Of a stretch of 32,045 nucleotides of DNA, positions 9,372 to 18,289 are shown one piece after another. Position numbers and translations under genes: made by a program. The stretch spans positions 1 to 32,045 of the forward strand of contig PMWW01000129.1 in assembly GCA_003165795.1 (NCBI GenBank), read 5' to 3'. This stretch comes from Acidobacteriaceae bacterium (GTDB lineage Bacteria; Acidobacteriota; Terriglobia; Terriglobales; Acidobacteriaceae). Numbering within the stretch: the first letter of the stretch is position 1; every line of letters starts with the position of its first letter. The notes below the pieces were generated by a model that was not told the origin of the DNA, ran no database searches, and worked only from the letters and a program-made list of their open reading frames with translations.

Positions 9372-9433
9372 TTGTCATTACGAGGGCCTGGCTTTGACGC
9401 AAGGAATCTGCTTTTACGAAACACGAAAAGCAG
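9372..9433. repeat. Dispersed repeat copy with hairpin between convergent genes
   Basis: The stretch begins TTGTCATTACGAG and continues to CTGCTTTT. It aligns with three other intergenic copies in this window (12750, 17555 and 28752). Its end forms a hairpin with an 8-base stem, CTGCTTTT (9408-9415) pairing with AAAAGCAG (9426-9433) across a 10-base loop. It lies between the convergent ends of propeller B and aroA, so it could also serve as a bidirectional terminator. That use is inferred. Confidence 0.5.
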
Positions 9434-9496
9434 GACCCTCGCTTTGCTCATGATCACAGTTTTCAGTCGGCTGTCCAACCTGCCATCAGAAGCAGA

Positions 9497-10792
9497 CTAG
9501 CGTTCCACCAACTTTTCCAGGTCTTCGAAAAATGCCGGATAGGAGATCGCGACGCAGTCGGCGTCGGGAACAAGAGTTTCTCCTTCCGCTCGCAGCGCGG
9601 CGATCGCAAAAGCCATGGCGATACGGTGATCGGAAAAAGTCTTGATCAGCGCGCCGTGCAGCCGCTGCCGGCCAGGAATCCGCCAGCCATCGTCCGTTTG
9701 CTCGACCTGTGCCCCCATAGCCTGAAGATTGCGGGTGACCGCACTCAGTCGGTCGCACTCCTTCACTCGTAATTCGCCAGCGTCACGTACTTCCAGGCCG
9801 CCGGCGGTATAGGGAGCGATGGCCGCGAGGACGGGAAGCTCGTCAATGAGCAGCGCAGTCTGCGGGCCTGCGATGATGACAGGCCCGCCGCTGCCTGGGA
9901 TGAGCGTGATGGTCCCCACCAGTTCGCCGTGTTGCTCATCCACGCGCACCAAGGAGGTACGTGTGCCCATCGCGGCCAGCACATCCAGCAAAGCCGAGCG
10001 GGTCGGATTCAGCAGCACGCCGTCGATGACGAGGTTGGAGTCGGGAAAGATGGAAGCGGCGCACATGAAGAAGGCGGCGGACGACATATCGCCGGGAACA
10101 TAAGCCTCCAGAGGATGTAACTCCTGACCGCCCCGGATGCTGACCGAGTTGCGCGTCCTGTCGACGTCAGCTCCGAAAGCACGCAGGGCGATCTCGCCGT
10201 GATCACGCGTGCGCGCCGGTTCTTCAATCGTGGTCTTTCCTTCCGCCAGTAGTCCTGCCAAGAGTACCGACGTCTTCACCTGCGCACTGGCCACCGGCGG
10301 GCGATACTCAATGCCGTGGAGTTGCGCTCCGGTGATGCGCAAGGGCGCACAGTCACCGTCGGCTGCGCGAATTTCAGCGCCCATCCGGGTCAGAGGCTCG
10401 ATGATGCGCTTCATGGGCCGCCGGGAAAGCGACTCGTCGCCTATCAATTCGCTGGTGAATGGCTGGCCCGCGAGAATTCCGGACAGCATGCGCATGGTCG
10501 AGCCCGAATTGCCGCAATCGAGCGGGCCGGCGGATTCTTTGAGCTGGGGACCCAGTCCGTCGATGATCACCGCTCCCTTCTCATCGCGTTCGACGTTGCA
10601 ACCCAGAGCGCGCACACATCCCAACGTGCTGGCGCAGTCGGCGCCGGGGGCGAAGTTGTCGAAGCGCGAGCGTCCCTTGGCGAGGGCTGCGAGCATCGCA
10701 TAGCGATGGGATATCGACTTGTCGCCGGGTACGCGCAGACTGCCCAAAACGTTGCGCGCGGGGCGCATTAAGACAGACTTGGGTTCAAGCAT
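9497..10792 (-). CDS. aroA: AroA, EPSP synthase
   Basis: 5-Enolpyruvylshikimate-3-phosphate synthase joins shikimate-3-phosphate and PEP in the shikimate pathway to aromatic amino acids and chorismate, in the cytoplasm. The 431 residues match the family. Visible motifs are the N-terminal LRVPGDKSISHR (PEP and shikimate binding), GNSGSTMRM, RRPMKRIIEPL, VKECDRLSA and the C-terminal TFSDHRIAMAFA. SISHR together with RPMxR resembles class II enzymes, known for low glyphosate sensitivity; that is family knowledge, not a measurement. The ATG at 10792 is taken as the start; another Met eight codons in (10768) is possible. It is divergent from polX with about 140 bases between the starts. Confidence 0.96.
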   Translation of the reverse strand: MLEPKSVLMRPARNVLGSLRVPGDKSISHRYAMLAALAKGRSRFDNFAPGADCASTLGCVRALGCNVERDEKGAVIIDGLGPQLKESAGPLDCGNSGSTMRMLSGILAGQPFTSELIGDESLSRRPMKRIIEPLTRMGAEIRAADGDCAPLRITGAQLHGIEYRPPVASAQVKTSVLLAGLLAEGKTTIEEPARTRDHGEIALRAFGADVDRTRNSVSIRGGQELHPLEAYVPGDMSSAAFFMCAASIFPDSNLVIDGVLLNPTRSALLDVLAAMGTRTSLVRVDEQHGELVGTITLIPGSGGPVIIAGPQTALLIDELPVLAAIAPYTAGGLEVRDAGELRVKECDRLSAVTRNLQAMGAQVEQTDDGWRIPGRQRLHGALIKTFSDHRIAMAFAIAALRAEGETLVPDADCVAISYPAFFEDLEKLVER

Positions 10793-10935
10793 GGTCTCTT
10801 GGAGGCTGACACTCTTGGGGAGCCTTTCGTGCTCATCGACAGCCTCTTCCGAACTGTACTATATTCCTCCGGCGAAGCAGTGCGGCTGAACATGACTTGG
10901 CCGCACAGGCTACAATTCCGCACAGGTATTTGCGC

Positions 10936-12672
10936 TTGGACAATAAGGCTATCGCTCACGTCTTCTACGAAACCGCCGACCTGATGGAGGTCAATGGCGA
11001 CGACTCGTTCCGCATCCGTTCCTATCGTCGGGCGGCGGAAGCCCTGGAGGGACATCCGCAACAGGTTTCTGAACTGCTGGATGAACCGAAAAACATGCTG
11101 GGGATTCCCGGTATCGGTAAAGGAATGGCGGCGAATATTCAGGAGCTGTGCCGCGAAGGCAAGCTTTCTCAGCACCAGGAACTGCTGCAAAAGTACCGGC
11201 CCAGCATGCTGGAGCTGCTGAAGATTCAGGGGCTCGGACCGAAGACCATCGCGCTGTTGTGGAGCGCCTTCCAGGTAAGCGATCTCGCCGGAGTGGAACA
11301 ACTGGCGCGCGACGGCAAGTTGCGCGAACTGCCGCGCATGAGCGAGAAGAGCGAGCAGAAAATCCTCAAAGCAATCGAGGATTATCGCCGCATCTCGGGG
11401 CGGTTTCTGCTGGATGAAGCCGACCGCACGGCGGAAAAGTTGACCGAGCACCTGCAGCAGGTCGAAGGCATAGAGAAAATCACGCCTGCGGGATCGTTGC
11501 GCCGGGGGCGCGAAACCGTCGGCGATCTGGATGTGCTGATCACCGGGCCGTGCTGCATGAACGAACAGCAGCGCGCGGCCCTGATCGAGGAGATATTGCG
11601 CTTTCCTGGCATCGTTCAAGTGCTGGCGAAGGGCGACAACAAAGTCAGTTTCAAACTGCGCAGCGGAATGCAGGTGGACGTGCGTATGCTGCCGGCAGAG
11701 TCCTACGGCGCGGCGATGCAATACTTCACCGGCTCGAAGAACCATAACGTGACCCTGCGCCAACGCGCTCTGAAGATGGGATTCACACTCAACGAGTACG
11801 GACTGTCTCGCCTGGATGACAATCACCGCGTGGCCGGAACGACCGAAGAGGAAATCTACAACACGCTAAACCTGGATTTTATTCCGCCTGAGTTGCGTGA
11901 GAGTTGCGGTGAGATCGAGGCTGCAGCCGAGCACAGGCTGCCCAAGCTGATTACGGTAGAGGAATTGCGTGGCGAAGTACACATGCACACGGTCGAAACC
12001 GACGGCCGCTGCACTATCGACGAGATGGCGCAAGCGGCAAGGCAGCGCGGCTACCAGTACATCGCCATCACCGATCATTCAAAGAACCTGGCATTCGCCA
12101 ACGGTTTGGACGACAAGCGCGCCGTGGAACACATTGCACGAATTCGCGCCGCAAATGAGCAGACGGAAGGCATCACTATCATGGCCGGGATTGAGGTGGA
12201 CATCCTGGCCGATGGAACGCTCGACCTTTCGGACGCGGTGCTGGAGCTTATGGATGTGGTGGTTGCCAGCGTGCATTCGGCATTTAATCAAGAGCCCGGG
12301 CAGATGACGGATAGGCTGCTGCGCGCAATCGACAACCAGAACGTGTCGATCCTGGGACATCCGACGGGACGGCTGCTGCTGCGCCGCGATGCCTACCAGT
12401 TCGATATGGACGCGATCCTGAAAGCGGCGTTAAAGAACAAAGTGGCGATGGAGTTGAATGCGTATCCCGATCGGCTTGATCTGAACGACGTGCATCTGCG
12501 CATGGCGCGCGAACGCGGAGTGAAAATCGTGATCAATACCGACGCGCATCACACCTCGCATTTCGAGAAAATCAAGTACGGCATCTTGCAGGCGCGACGC
12601 GCTTGGCTCACCGCGGCGGATGTGCTGAACACGCTGCCGGAAAAAGAGTTTCGGCAAGCGATGAAGCATTAG
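10936..12672 (+). CDS. polX: PolX, family X DNA polymerase with PHP domain
   Basis: Bacterial PolX fills short gaps in base-excision repair and has a metal-dependent 3'-5' exonuclease in its PHP domain. Domain order: N-terminal helical 8-kDa-like region with helix-hairpin-helix motifs (LGIPGIGKGMA, then IQGLGPKTI), a polymerase palm with GSLRRGRETVGDLDVLI carrying two metal Asp residues and a third in MQVDVRML, then the PHP domain from about residue 343. PHP motifs are EVHMHT, AITDHS, GIEVDI, ASVHSAF, LGHPTG and NTDAHH. The TTG at 10936 is chosen because it gives MDNKAIAHVFYETADL, matching the usual N-terminus, with AGGT about 9 bases before it. The resulting 578 residues fit the family. An upstream TTG at 10897 would add 13 atypical residues. 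Confidence 0.93.
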   Translation: MDNKAIAHVFYETADLMEVNGDDSFRIRSYRRAAEALEGHPQQVSELLDEPKNMLGIPGIGKGMAANIQELCREGKLSQHQELLQKYRPSMLELLKIQGLGPKTIALLWSAFQVSDLAGVEQLARDGKLRELPRMSEKSEQKILKAIEDYRRISGRFLLDEADRTAEKLTEHLQQVEGIEKITPAGSLRRGRETVGDLDVLITGPCCMNEQQRAALIEEILRFPGIVQVLAKGDNKVSFKLRSGMQVDVRMLPAESYGAAMQYFTGSKNHNVTLRQRALKMGFTLNEYGLSRLDDNHRVAGTTEEEIYNTLNLDFIPPELRESCGEIEAAAEHRLPKLITVEELRGEVHMHTVETDGRCTIDEMAQAARQRGYQYIAITDHSKNLAFANGLDDKRAVEHIARIRAANEQTEGITIMAGIEVDILADGTLDLSDAVLELMDVVVASVHSAFNQEPGQMTDRLLRAIDNQNVSILGHPTGRLLLRRDAYQFDMDAILKAALKNKVAMELNAYPDRLDLNDVHLRMARERGVKIVINTDAHHTSHFEKIKYGILQARRAWLTAADVLNTLPEKEFRQAMKH

Positions 12673-12749
12673 TGGCCAGCGGCTAGTGGGTAATGTAATT
12701 GCGTCGGATGCTGTTGCAAGACTCGATGGCGAGCGCAGGTCACGGAGAC

Positions 12750-12796
12750 CGCAGATCCCTCCGCTCGGCCCGGAAGGCCTCGGTCGGGATGACAAG
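12750..12796. repeat. Dispersed intergenic repeat, copy 2
   Basis: The sequence CGCAGATCCCTCCGCTCG ... CGGTCGGGATGACAAG lies between polX and the next gene. It is the reverse-oriented counterpart of the copies at 9372 and 28752 and is parallel to the copy at 17555. The middle contains a small palindrome (GGCCCGGAAGGCC). Confidence 0.6.
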
Positions 12797-12865
12797 AATA
12801 TATGGGAACTCTGACACACAATACTAGCCGCACATCACGCGCACGGATCGGAATCGGAGGGAATC

Positions 12866-13468
12866 ATGGCTGAGAATGAGGGTCCGAAAACGCCGGACAA
12901 GGCTAGCAGGCCGGAGTACGATGCCGGACACGTTCCCATCACGGAAGAGCTTGATAGTGCCAAGCGCACGCTGCCGCCGGCGGCACCGGTCGCGATTGCC
13001 CTGGTCGTGGTCGCCATCGTGGTTGGGATTATCGCCTACACCGAGCGATCCAAGCCGGTGGCCCAAGGCGGCATCGACGGGGTCTATTTCAGCCAGCCGG
13101 CCAACATGCCGAGTCCGATGATTCTGCTGGAAGTCACGCTGCGCAATGTGGGCGACAAGACGCTCTACGTCAAAAACATCTCCGCCAACCTGCGGACCGA
13201 CCAAGGCGACCAATCCGATGAGGCCGCCTCCGCGAGCGACTTCGATCGCTACCTGAGCGCCTATCCTGATCTCCTTCGGCACAAGGGAGCGCCGCTGGTG
13301 GTGGAAATGAAGATCCAGCCCGGAGCGGAGCAGAAAGGGACGGTAATGGTGTCGTTCCCCGTCAACCAGCAGCAGTTCGATGCGCGCAAAGACCTGAGCG
13401 TGACCATCGAGCCGTATGACCAGAAGGCCATCGTGTTACGCGAAAAGAGTGCTGCGCCTCCGAAATAG
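12866..13468 (+). CDS. Membrane-anchored protein of unknown function
   Basis: The 200-residue protein has a hydrophilic N-terminus of about 40 residues and one hydrophobic segment (residues about 43-63, VAIALVVVAIVVGIIAY). The remaining 137 residues should lie outside the cytoplasm. The outer part looks like a beta-sandwich (ILLEVTLRNVGDKTLYVKNISANL ... GTVMVSFPVNQQQF), as in proteins carrying a conserved-domain 'LEA-like' or Ig-like fold; that is a visual impression. GGAGG lies five bases before the ATG and supports the start. Its end is 29 bases from the end of a convergent membrane-anchored gene. No function is known to me. Confidence 0.72.
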   Translation: MAENEGPKTPDKASRPEYDAGHVPITEELDSAKRTLPPAAPVAIALVVVAIVVGIIAYTERSKPVAQGGIDGVYFSQPANMPSPMILLEVTLRNVGDKTLYVKNISANLRTDQGDQSDEAASASDFDRYLSAYPDLLRHKGAPLVVEMKIQPGAEQKGTVMVSFPVNQQQFDARKDLSVTIEPYDQKAIVLREKSAAPPK

Positions 13469-13497
13469 GCCGTCGCCTGTACTGCGCCGAAGCTGCT

Positions 13498-14337
13498 CTA
13501 TGGCGTCACCGGCGTGGGCGCATTCTTGGGGGTCGAAAGATATCCGGTGATGCTGTTCTTGTTGGCGGTAAAAACCACCAGCTCGTACAGCATGTGATCG
13601 CGCCCAGTGTAGAACTGCAACGGCTCGCTCACGGTGCGGTCTTTCTTCTCGATAGTGCGATCGTCAGCGATAACGTTCACGGTGAATCTACTCTTCTTGG
13701 GATCAACCTTCTTCAACTGCAAACTGACCGTGGAAACCGGCATGCGGGCGCCCTTTTGCAACGTGAAGTCGTAGTAATTGCGTTCGCCCTTGCGCTTCAG
13801 CATCTCCAGCTCTTGGCCATTGTGGGCGATCAATCCACTCTGCACGCCGAGGTCGCCCATGGCGTGCTCCAGCTTGGCATTGGTTGCCGCCAGATCGGTC
13901 TGGGTCTTCTGGATGTCGGTCTTGGCGGCGCCGACGTCGGTCTTTACTCCGTTGACTTCCCCACTCACCGCGGCAATTTGCTGGCCCTGCTGGTTCTGTG
14001 CGGCCGAGAGTTTGGCGGCGGCAGCCTTCTGCTGACGCTCCAGTTCCGCGGCGCGAGCGGCCATCTCCTGCTTGGTCATTCCGACTTCCGAGGTGAGCGC
14101 CTGCTTGAACTCGGATGAAGTAGCGTGCAGCCGCTTGCCCAAGTTGTCCTGCGCGGTCTCGAGTGCCAGTTCCTTCTGCTCCAGCGAGAGGACGCGGGTC
14201 CTCATGTCGTACATAAGGTAGAGCGACGCAATTACGTAGATAGCGGCGGCCGCCAGCAATACGTATCGCAGAATTGAGCTCTTATCGGCGGGAGGTGCAG
14301 GATGGTCGAGAGAGTTACCCTCAGCTTCTTCAAACAT
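13498..14337 (-). CDS. Membrane-anchored coiled-coil protein of unknown function
   Basis: The 279-residue protein starts at an ATG with an AGAAAGGA ribosome binding site. The open frame extends further upstream, but that part looks non-coding. After about 22 hydrophilic residues a single transmembrane segment follows (ILRYVLLAAAAIYVIASLYL). Then comes a long Ala/Glu/Gln/Lys-rich coiled coil (residues about 55-185) and a globular beta-rich C-terminus (YYDFTLQKGARMPVSTVSL ...). The layout suggests an inner-membrane anchor holding a rod outside the cytoplasm. The same general design (one TM, extracytoplasmic domain) occurs in the convergent neighbour, so a shared envelope role is possible but unproven. 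Confidence 0.75.
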   Translation of the reverse strand: MFEEAEGNSLDHPAPPADKSSILRYVLLAAAAIYVIASLYLMYDMRTRVLSLEQKELALETAQDNLGKRLHATSSEFKQALTSEVGMTKQEMAARAAELERQQKAAAAKLSAAQNQQGQQIAAVSGEVNGVKTDVGAAKTDIQKTQTDLAATNAKLEHAMGDLGVQSGLIAHNGQELEMLKRKGERNYYDFTLQKGARMPVSTVSLQLKKVDPKKSRFTVNVIADDRTIEKKDRTVSEPLQFYTGRDHMLYELVVFTANKNSITGYLSTPKNAPTPVTP

Positions 14338-14944
14338 CAACAAATCCTTTCTGCTACTCCAATTCTCTGGGAGCGGAAAATCCCTGTCAATGAGCATATG
14401 CCGTTGGCGAGGGCATTTGACCACCGGCCCCGCCTGGTCATCGGCCACGGGTCGCGCCGGACCAGATGCTGATGCGCACGCCTGCCACGGGTTACGATAA
14501 CCGCGTTTTGCCGTTGGTATAAATGTCGCAAGGCAAACTGCCATCGGAGTTGGCCTGGCGCCGCTTTATTTGCCTGTTGTCGAATTGGGCTACAAGTCCA
14601 TGGAACCTAATCGGGGATCGGCGCGGGCCTTCCATTCGCAATCTCGCGAACAGTCGTCACCTTTAACGGCCCCACGGAAAAGATTCGTTACGCGACGGAA
14701 CCCTTCGCGGACATCTCCAGAAGCTGCGGCTTAAACGGGCAGGGTTTTCTTGCCATGTGGGGCGCTCTGGCGTCTGCGATTTCTTTTTTCACGACTTCTC
14801 GGCCGCCGCACTAGCTTCGATCTGCTCCTGTCTTATACAATCAGAAGTTTCCTGCTGTTACGCCATCCTTGTAAGGAGCAGACAAATCCGGCCAGACTGG
14901 CCAGGACCGCGGGTGAACATTCCTCCCGCTGTCGTCATACCAAC
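14338..14944. other. Long intergenic region upstream of sucC
   Basis: About 600 bases separate the divergent starts of the coiled-coil gene and sucC. I see no convincing gene, tRNA or known riboswitch. A TACAAT hexamer at 14836-14841 could be a -10 box, but the matching -35 region is poor. An AAGGAG at 14873-14878 is not followed by a sensible start codon. The length leaves room for the sucC promoter with a long leader. Confidence 0.4.
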
Positions 14945-16120
14945 ATGAAAATACACGAGTACCAGGGAAAAGCCATTCTCTCGAAATATGGAGTCGCCGT
15001 GCCGCGCGGCCAGATGGTGGAAAATCGCGAAGACGCACTCGACGTGGCCAGGCGGCTGTTTCAGGACGGCGCGACCGGCGTCGTCGTCAAAGCGCAGATT
15101 CATGCGGGTGGCCGCGGCAAAGGCGGCGGCGTCAAGATCGCCAAGTCGCCGGAAGAAGCCGGAGAACTGGCGACCAAGATGCTCGGCATGAATCTGGTCA
15201 CGCACCAGACGGGTCCTGAAGGCAGGACGGTCCAGCGATTGCTGATTGAAGAGACGCTGCCCATCGCGCGCGAGCTGTATCTCGGCATCGTGCTGGATCG
15301 AACCAACGGCCGCAATGTCTTCATGGCTTCCGCCGCCGGCGGCATGGAGATCGAAGAGGTTGCCGCAAAAGATCCCAACGCCATTATCAAAGAGCACATC
15401 ATTCCTGGCTTCGGATTGCAGGCATTCCAGGCACGTGAAATCGCATTTCGTCTGGGCCTTGAGGCCAAGTACATCAGCGGCGCGGTGAAGTTCATGATGG
15501 CGCTGGCGCGCGCAGCTGAAGACACTGACGCGTCCTTGGTGGAGATCAATCCCTTCATCACCACGACCGATGGCCGGCTATTCGCGCTCGACGCCAAGAT
15601 GAACTTCGACGACAATGCGCTGTATCGCCATCCTGACATCAAAGATTTGCGCGATATCGGCGAAGAAGATCCGCTCGAAGTCGAGGCCAGCAAGTACAAC
15701 CTGAACTACATCAAGCTCGACGGCAGCGTGGGCTGCATGGTGAATGGCGCCGGCCTGGCGATGGCGACCATGGACATCATTCAGTACGCCGGTGGCATGC
15801 CCGCGAATTTCCTCGACGTCGGCGGCGGCGCCAATGAAGAGCAAGTGACCCATGCTTTCGAGATCCTGCTCAGCGACAAGAACGTGAAAGCGGTGCTCAT
15901 CAATATTTTCGGCGGCATTCTGCGCGTGGACACCCTGGCCAACGGCATCGTTAGCGCCGCGCGCAAGACGAATATCCAGTTGCCGATCGTGCTGCGGCTG
16001 GAGGGTACCAACGTCGAGCAAGGCCGCAAGACCTTGAAAGAGAGCGGACTGAAATTTATCGTGGCAGAGACCATGAAAGACGCGGCCGAGAAAGCTGTCG
16101 CCGCCGCCAAGGGGCAATGA
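14945..16120 (+). CDS. sucC: SucC, succinyl-CoA synthetase beta subunit
   Basis: This ADP- or GDP-forming subunit works with SucD to interconvert succinyl-CoA and succinate with nucleotide phosphorylation in the TCA cycle. The 391 residues match the usual 385-400. The start [17 protein letters not shown] is the universal family N-terminus, so the ATG at 14945 is firm even though no strong ribosome binding site precedes it and the frame is open further upstream. The ATP-grasp domain shows [12 protein letters not shown], with metal-binding EINPF and [11 protein letters not shown]. The C-terminal CoA-ligase domain carries [11 protein letters not shown] and INIFGGILR. sucD follows after about 205 bases, an unusually large gap for this pair. 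Confidence 0.97.
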   Translation: MKIHEYQGKAILSKYGVAVPRGQMVENREDALDVARRLFQDGATGVVVKAQIHAGGRGKGGGVKIAKSPEEAGELATKMLGMNLVTHQTGPEGRTVQRLLIEETLPIARELYLGIVLDRTNGRNVFMASAAGGMEIEEVAAKDPNAIIKEHIIPGFGLQAFQAREIAFRLGLEAKYISGAVKFMMALARAAEDTDASLVEINPFITTTDGRLFALDAKMNFDDNALYRHPDIKDLRDIGEEDPLEVEASKYNLNYIKLDGSVGCMVNGAGLAMATMDIIQYAGGMPANFLDVGGGANEEQVTHAFEILLSDKNVKAVLINIFGGILRVDTLANGIVSAARKTNIQLPIVLRLEGTNVEQGRKTLKESGLKFIVAETMKDAAEKAVAAAKGQ

Positions 16121-16325
16121 TGGGAACAAAGACGATTACTTTCGATAAGCCCTCGCACCTGCCGGCGTCGATGACATCGACATTGGGCGACGATAGCTGG
16201 ATTCTTACATGTCTTGAACTCAGTTGTGAAAACAGCGTTCAAACGACTAACTTCGAGCAGGAGTGCAGAGGTGTGTGCCACGGTAATCTTGTCTTAGTCA
16301 CGTGTGCGGAAGGCTCGAAAGGGGA

Positions 16326-17222
16326 ATGGCTAAAGTTATGAGCATCCTGGTTGATAAATCAACGCGACTGCTGGTACAGGGACTGACCGGACGTGAAGGC
16401 ACCTTCCACGCCAAGAATGCTGCTGCGTACGGGACGACCGTCGTAGGCGGAGTGACTCCCGGCAAGGGCGGCACTACGCATGAGGGCTGGCCCATTTTCA
16501 ATACGGTAAGTGAAGCGGTCGATAAGACGGGCGCTAATGCGACCGTGATTTTTGTTCCGCCTCCGGGCGCGGCTGATGCCATCATGGAAGCCGCCGAAGC
16601 TGGTCTGCCGCTGATCGTCTGCATCAGCGAGGGCATCCCCGCCAAAGACATGGTCAACACCTGGGAGTTCCTCAAGACCAAGAACTCGCGGCTGATCGGA
16701 CCGAACTGTCCGGGAATCATCTCGCCGGGCAAATGCAAGATCGGCATCATGCCGGCGCACATTCACAAGGAAGGCAACGTCGGGATCGTGTCGCGCTCGG
16801 GCACGCTGACCTACGAGGCGGTCTATCAGTTGACCACCCGCGGCATTGGGCAGTCAACCGCCATCGGCATTGGCGGCGATCCGATTATCGGGACGAACTT
16901 TGTCGATGCCATCCGGCTGTTCAACGATGACCCGGAGACGGAAGCCATCATCATGATCGGCGAGATCGGCGGCAGCGCCGAAGAGACGGCGGCGGATTTC
17001 ATCAAGCAGAACGTGCGCAAACCGGTGGTGGGCTTCATCGCCGGACAGACCGCGCCTCCAGGGCGCCGCATGGGCCACGCCGGAGCTATCATCTCCGGCG
17101 GCAAGGGAACGGCGGCGGAGAAGATCAAAGCCATGGAAGCAGCCGGCATTTATGTAGCGAAGTCGCCAGCCGAGATTGGCGAGACGCTGGTGAAGGCGCA
17201 GTCGGCGATGATGAATCGGTAG
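16326..17222 (+). CDS. sucD: SucD, succinyl-CoA synthetase alpha subunit
   Basis: The alpha subunit binds CoA and carries the His that becomes phosphorylated. The protein is about 298 residues. Motifs: [13 protein letters not shown] (CoA-binding Rossmann region), [32 protein letters not shown], and the active-site loop [17 protein letters not shown] containing the catalytic His. The ATG at 16326 gives [16 protein letters not shown]. An ATG at 16338 (MSILVDK) is equally close to family N-termini. The GTG at 16302 is less likely. Purine-rich stretches GGAAGG and AAAGGGG lie upstream. It forms the enzyme with the product of sucC. Confidence 0.97.
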   Translation: MAKVMSILVDKSTRLLVQGLTGREGTFHAKNAAAYGTTVVGGVTPGKGGTTHEGWPIFNTVSEAVDKTGANATVIFVPPPGAADAIMEAAEAGLPLIVCISEGIPAKDMVNTWEFLKTKNSRLIGPNCPGIISPGKCKIGIMPAHIHKEGNVGIVSRSGTLTYEAVYQLTTRGIGQSTAIGIGGDPIIGTNFVDAIRLFNDDPETEAIIMIGEIGGSAEETAADFIKQNVRKPVVGFIAGQTAPPGRRMGHAGAIISGGKGTAAEKIKAMEAAGIYVAKSPAEIGETLVKAQSAMMNR

Positions 17223-17434
17223 GAAGCCGCTTTTCGCCTTTCGCTCTTCGCTGGCAGCTTATAGCTCTTAGCTTTTAGCCAACAAAGAGTACACGTTGGG
17301 ATTTTCGCTGGAGGGCCTTCAGCCAAGCGGAGAGACGTGCGGTTCCATTATTTGTGGGTTCAATGGGACCCTGTGGCAGCACAGTCGTTCGCTATGGCTT
17401 CGCACCAGTCGCAGAGCGGCGGAATTGAATTTAG

Positions 17435-17454
17435 CCCCGGGCGTAAGCCCGGGG
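17435..17454. repeat. Perfect GC-rich hairpin (REP-like)
   Basis: CCCCGGGC, a GTAA loop, and GCCCGGGG form an 8-base perfect stem. It is preceded by GCGGCGGAATTGAATTTAG, a word that recurs as GCGGCGGAATGAAATTAG at about 20310 before another hairpin. Both therefore belong to one family of palindromic intergenic repeats. A second small palindrome, GTCCCGTAGGGAC, follows at about 17478. Confidence 0.65.
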
Positions 17455-17554
17455 GTGGGAGAAACAAATTGCTACCGAGTCCCGTAGGGACGGCACGCAT
17501 TGTCACGCGTCAAGTCACAACCTAGGAGCGAAGAGCGACGCAGCATCGACGAAT

Positions 17555-17602
17555 CGCAGGTTCCTCCGCTCGTGGCTGAAGCCACTCGGTCGGAATGACA
17601 AT
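17555..17602. repeat. Dispersed intergenic repeat, copy 3
   Basis: The sequence CGCAGGTTCCTCCGCTCG ... CTCGGTCGGAATGACAA matches the copy at 12750 over its whole length with a few substitutions, and matches the copies at 9372 and 28752 in reverse complement. The centre, GTGGCTGAAGCCAC, is palindromic. Confidence 0.6.
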
Positions 17603-17699
17603 TCATAATTTGTTTGCTAACAGCTAAAGGCTAGGAGCTAAGAGCGACTAGCAACTGGCGAAAAGCGAATCGCGAAAAGAACGAGGACCTAATCCAAGC

Positions 17700-18125
17700 A
17701 TGAAGACACTGCAACGCACTCTTTCCATCATCAAGCCCGACGCAGTCGAAAAAGGCGCGGCCGGCGACATCATCCACACTCTGCTGGAAAACAAGTTTCG
17801 CACCATTGGTATGAAGATGCTGCACATCAACAAGGCGCAGGCGGAAGGTTTTTACGCGGTGCACGTGAGTCGGCCATTTTTCGAGTCGCTGACCAACTTC
17901 ATGTCGAGCGGGCCAATCATCGTGATTGCGCTTGAAAAAGAAGATGCCATCGCCGACTATCGTAAGTTGATGGGCGCAACCGATCCGGCCAAGGCCGAAG
18001 AGGGCACCATCCGCAAGAAGTGGGCGGCAAATATTGAGAAGAACGCGGTCCATGGCTCCGACGCCGAAGATACGGCACGCTTCGAGCTGAGTTATTTCTT
18101 CGCCGGATACGAGTTGGCGAAGTAA
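17700..18125 (+). CDS. ndk: Ndk, nucleoside diphosphate kinase
   Basis: Ndk transfers the gamma phosphate from ATP to NDPs through a phosphohistidine, balancing (d)NTP pools in the cytoplasm. The 141 residues fit the family. Visible blocks are [11 protein letters not shown] at the N-terminus, [16 protein letters not shown], the segment [15 protein letters not shown], and NAVHGSD with the catalytic His at residue 118. GAGGAC lies about 11 bases before the ATG. The gene stands downstream of sucD, whose product partner enzyme also handles nucleotide phosphorylation, but a repeat-filled gap of 477 bases separates them. Confidence 0.97.
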   Translation: MKTLQRTLSIIKPDAVEKGAAGDIIHTLLENKFRTIGMKMLHINKAQAEGFYAVHVSRPFFESLTNFMSSGPIIVIALEKEDAIADYRKLMGATDPAKAEEGTIRKKWAANIEKNAVHGSDAEDTARFELSYFFAGYELAK

Positions 18126-18289
18126 GTCGCAGTTGCGGGCTTGAAACTTATGCCGCCGCCGATGGATCGGAATTCGCTGTCCTTCGGATTTCGCTCAGGG
18201 CAGGCCACGGTACGGAGTACAGAGAGGCCGGAAAACGCTTATTCGTAATTCTGGCGCCTCTGTGGTGAAATGTTGCAACGGAGAGTCGT

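Larger units (their letters stand above)
17230..17679. repeat. Long imperfect inverted repeat enclosing palindromes
   Basis: A 51-base arm at 17230-17280 is the imperfect reverse complement of 17629-17679; by hand alignment 39 of 51 positions match without gaps. The arms contain the words CTTTTCGC and GCTCTTAGCT. Between them lie a hairpin (17435-17454) and one dispersed-repeat copy (17555-17602). The whole fills the sucD-ndk gap. No gene is recognised in it. The structure suggests a decayed miniature mobile element or stacked intergenic repeats. Confidence 0.55.

Noticed and set aside
10768-11826. 352-codon reverse frame over the start of polX
   Set aside because: It lies antisense to clear PolX motifs and has a low-complexity product.
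14486-14506. Small palindrome GGTTA-CGA-TAACC upstream of sucC considered as an operator
   Set aside because: A 5-base stem is too short to distinguish from chance, and no second copy is nearby.
16117-16341. 74-codon forward frame between sucC and sucD
   Set aside because: Composition and sequence look random, with no ribosome binding site of its own and overlap with the sucD start.
17296-17525. Two overlapping small forward frames in the sucD-ndk gap
   Set aside because: They run through palindromic repeats, so the reading frames are by-products of repeat DNA.
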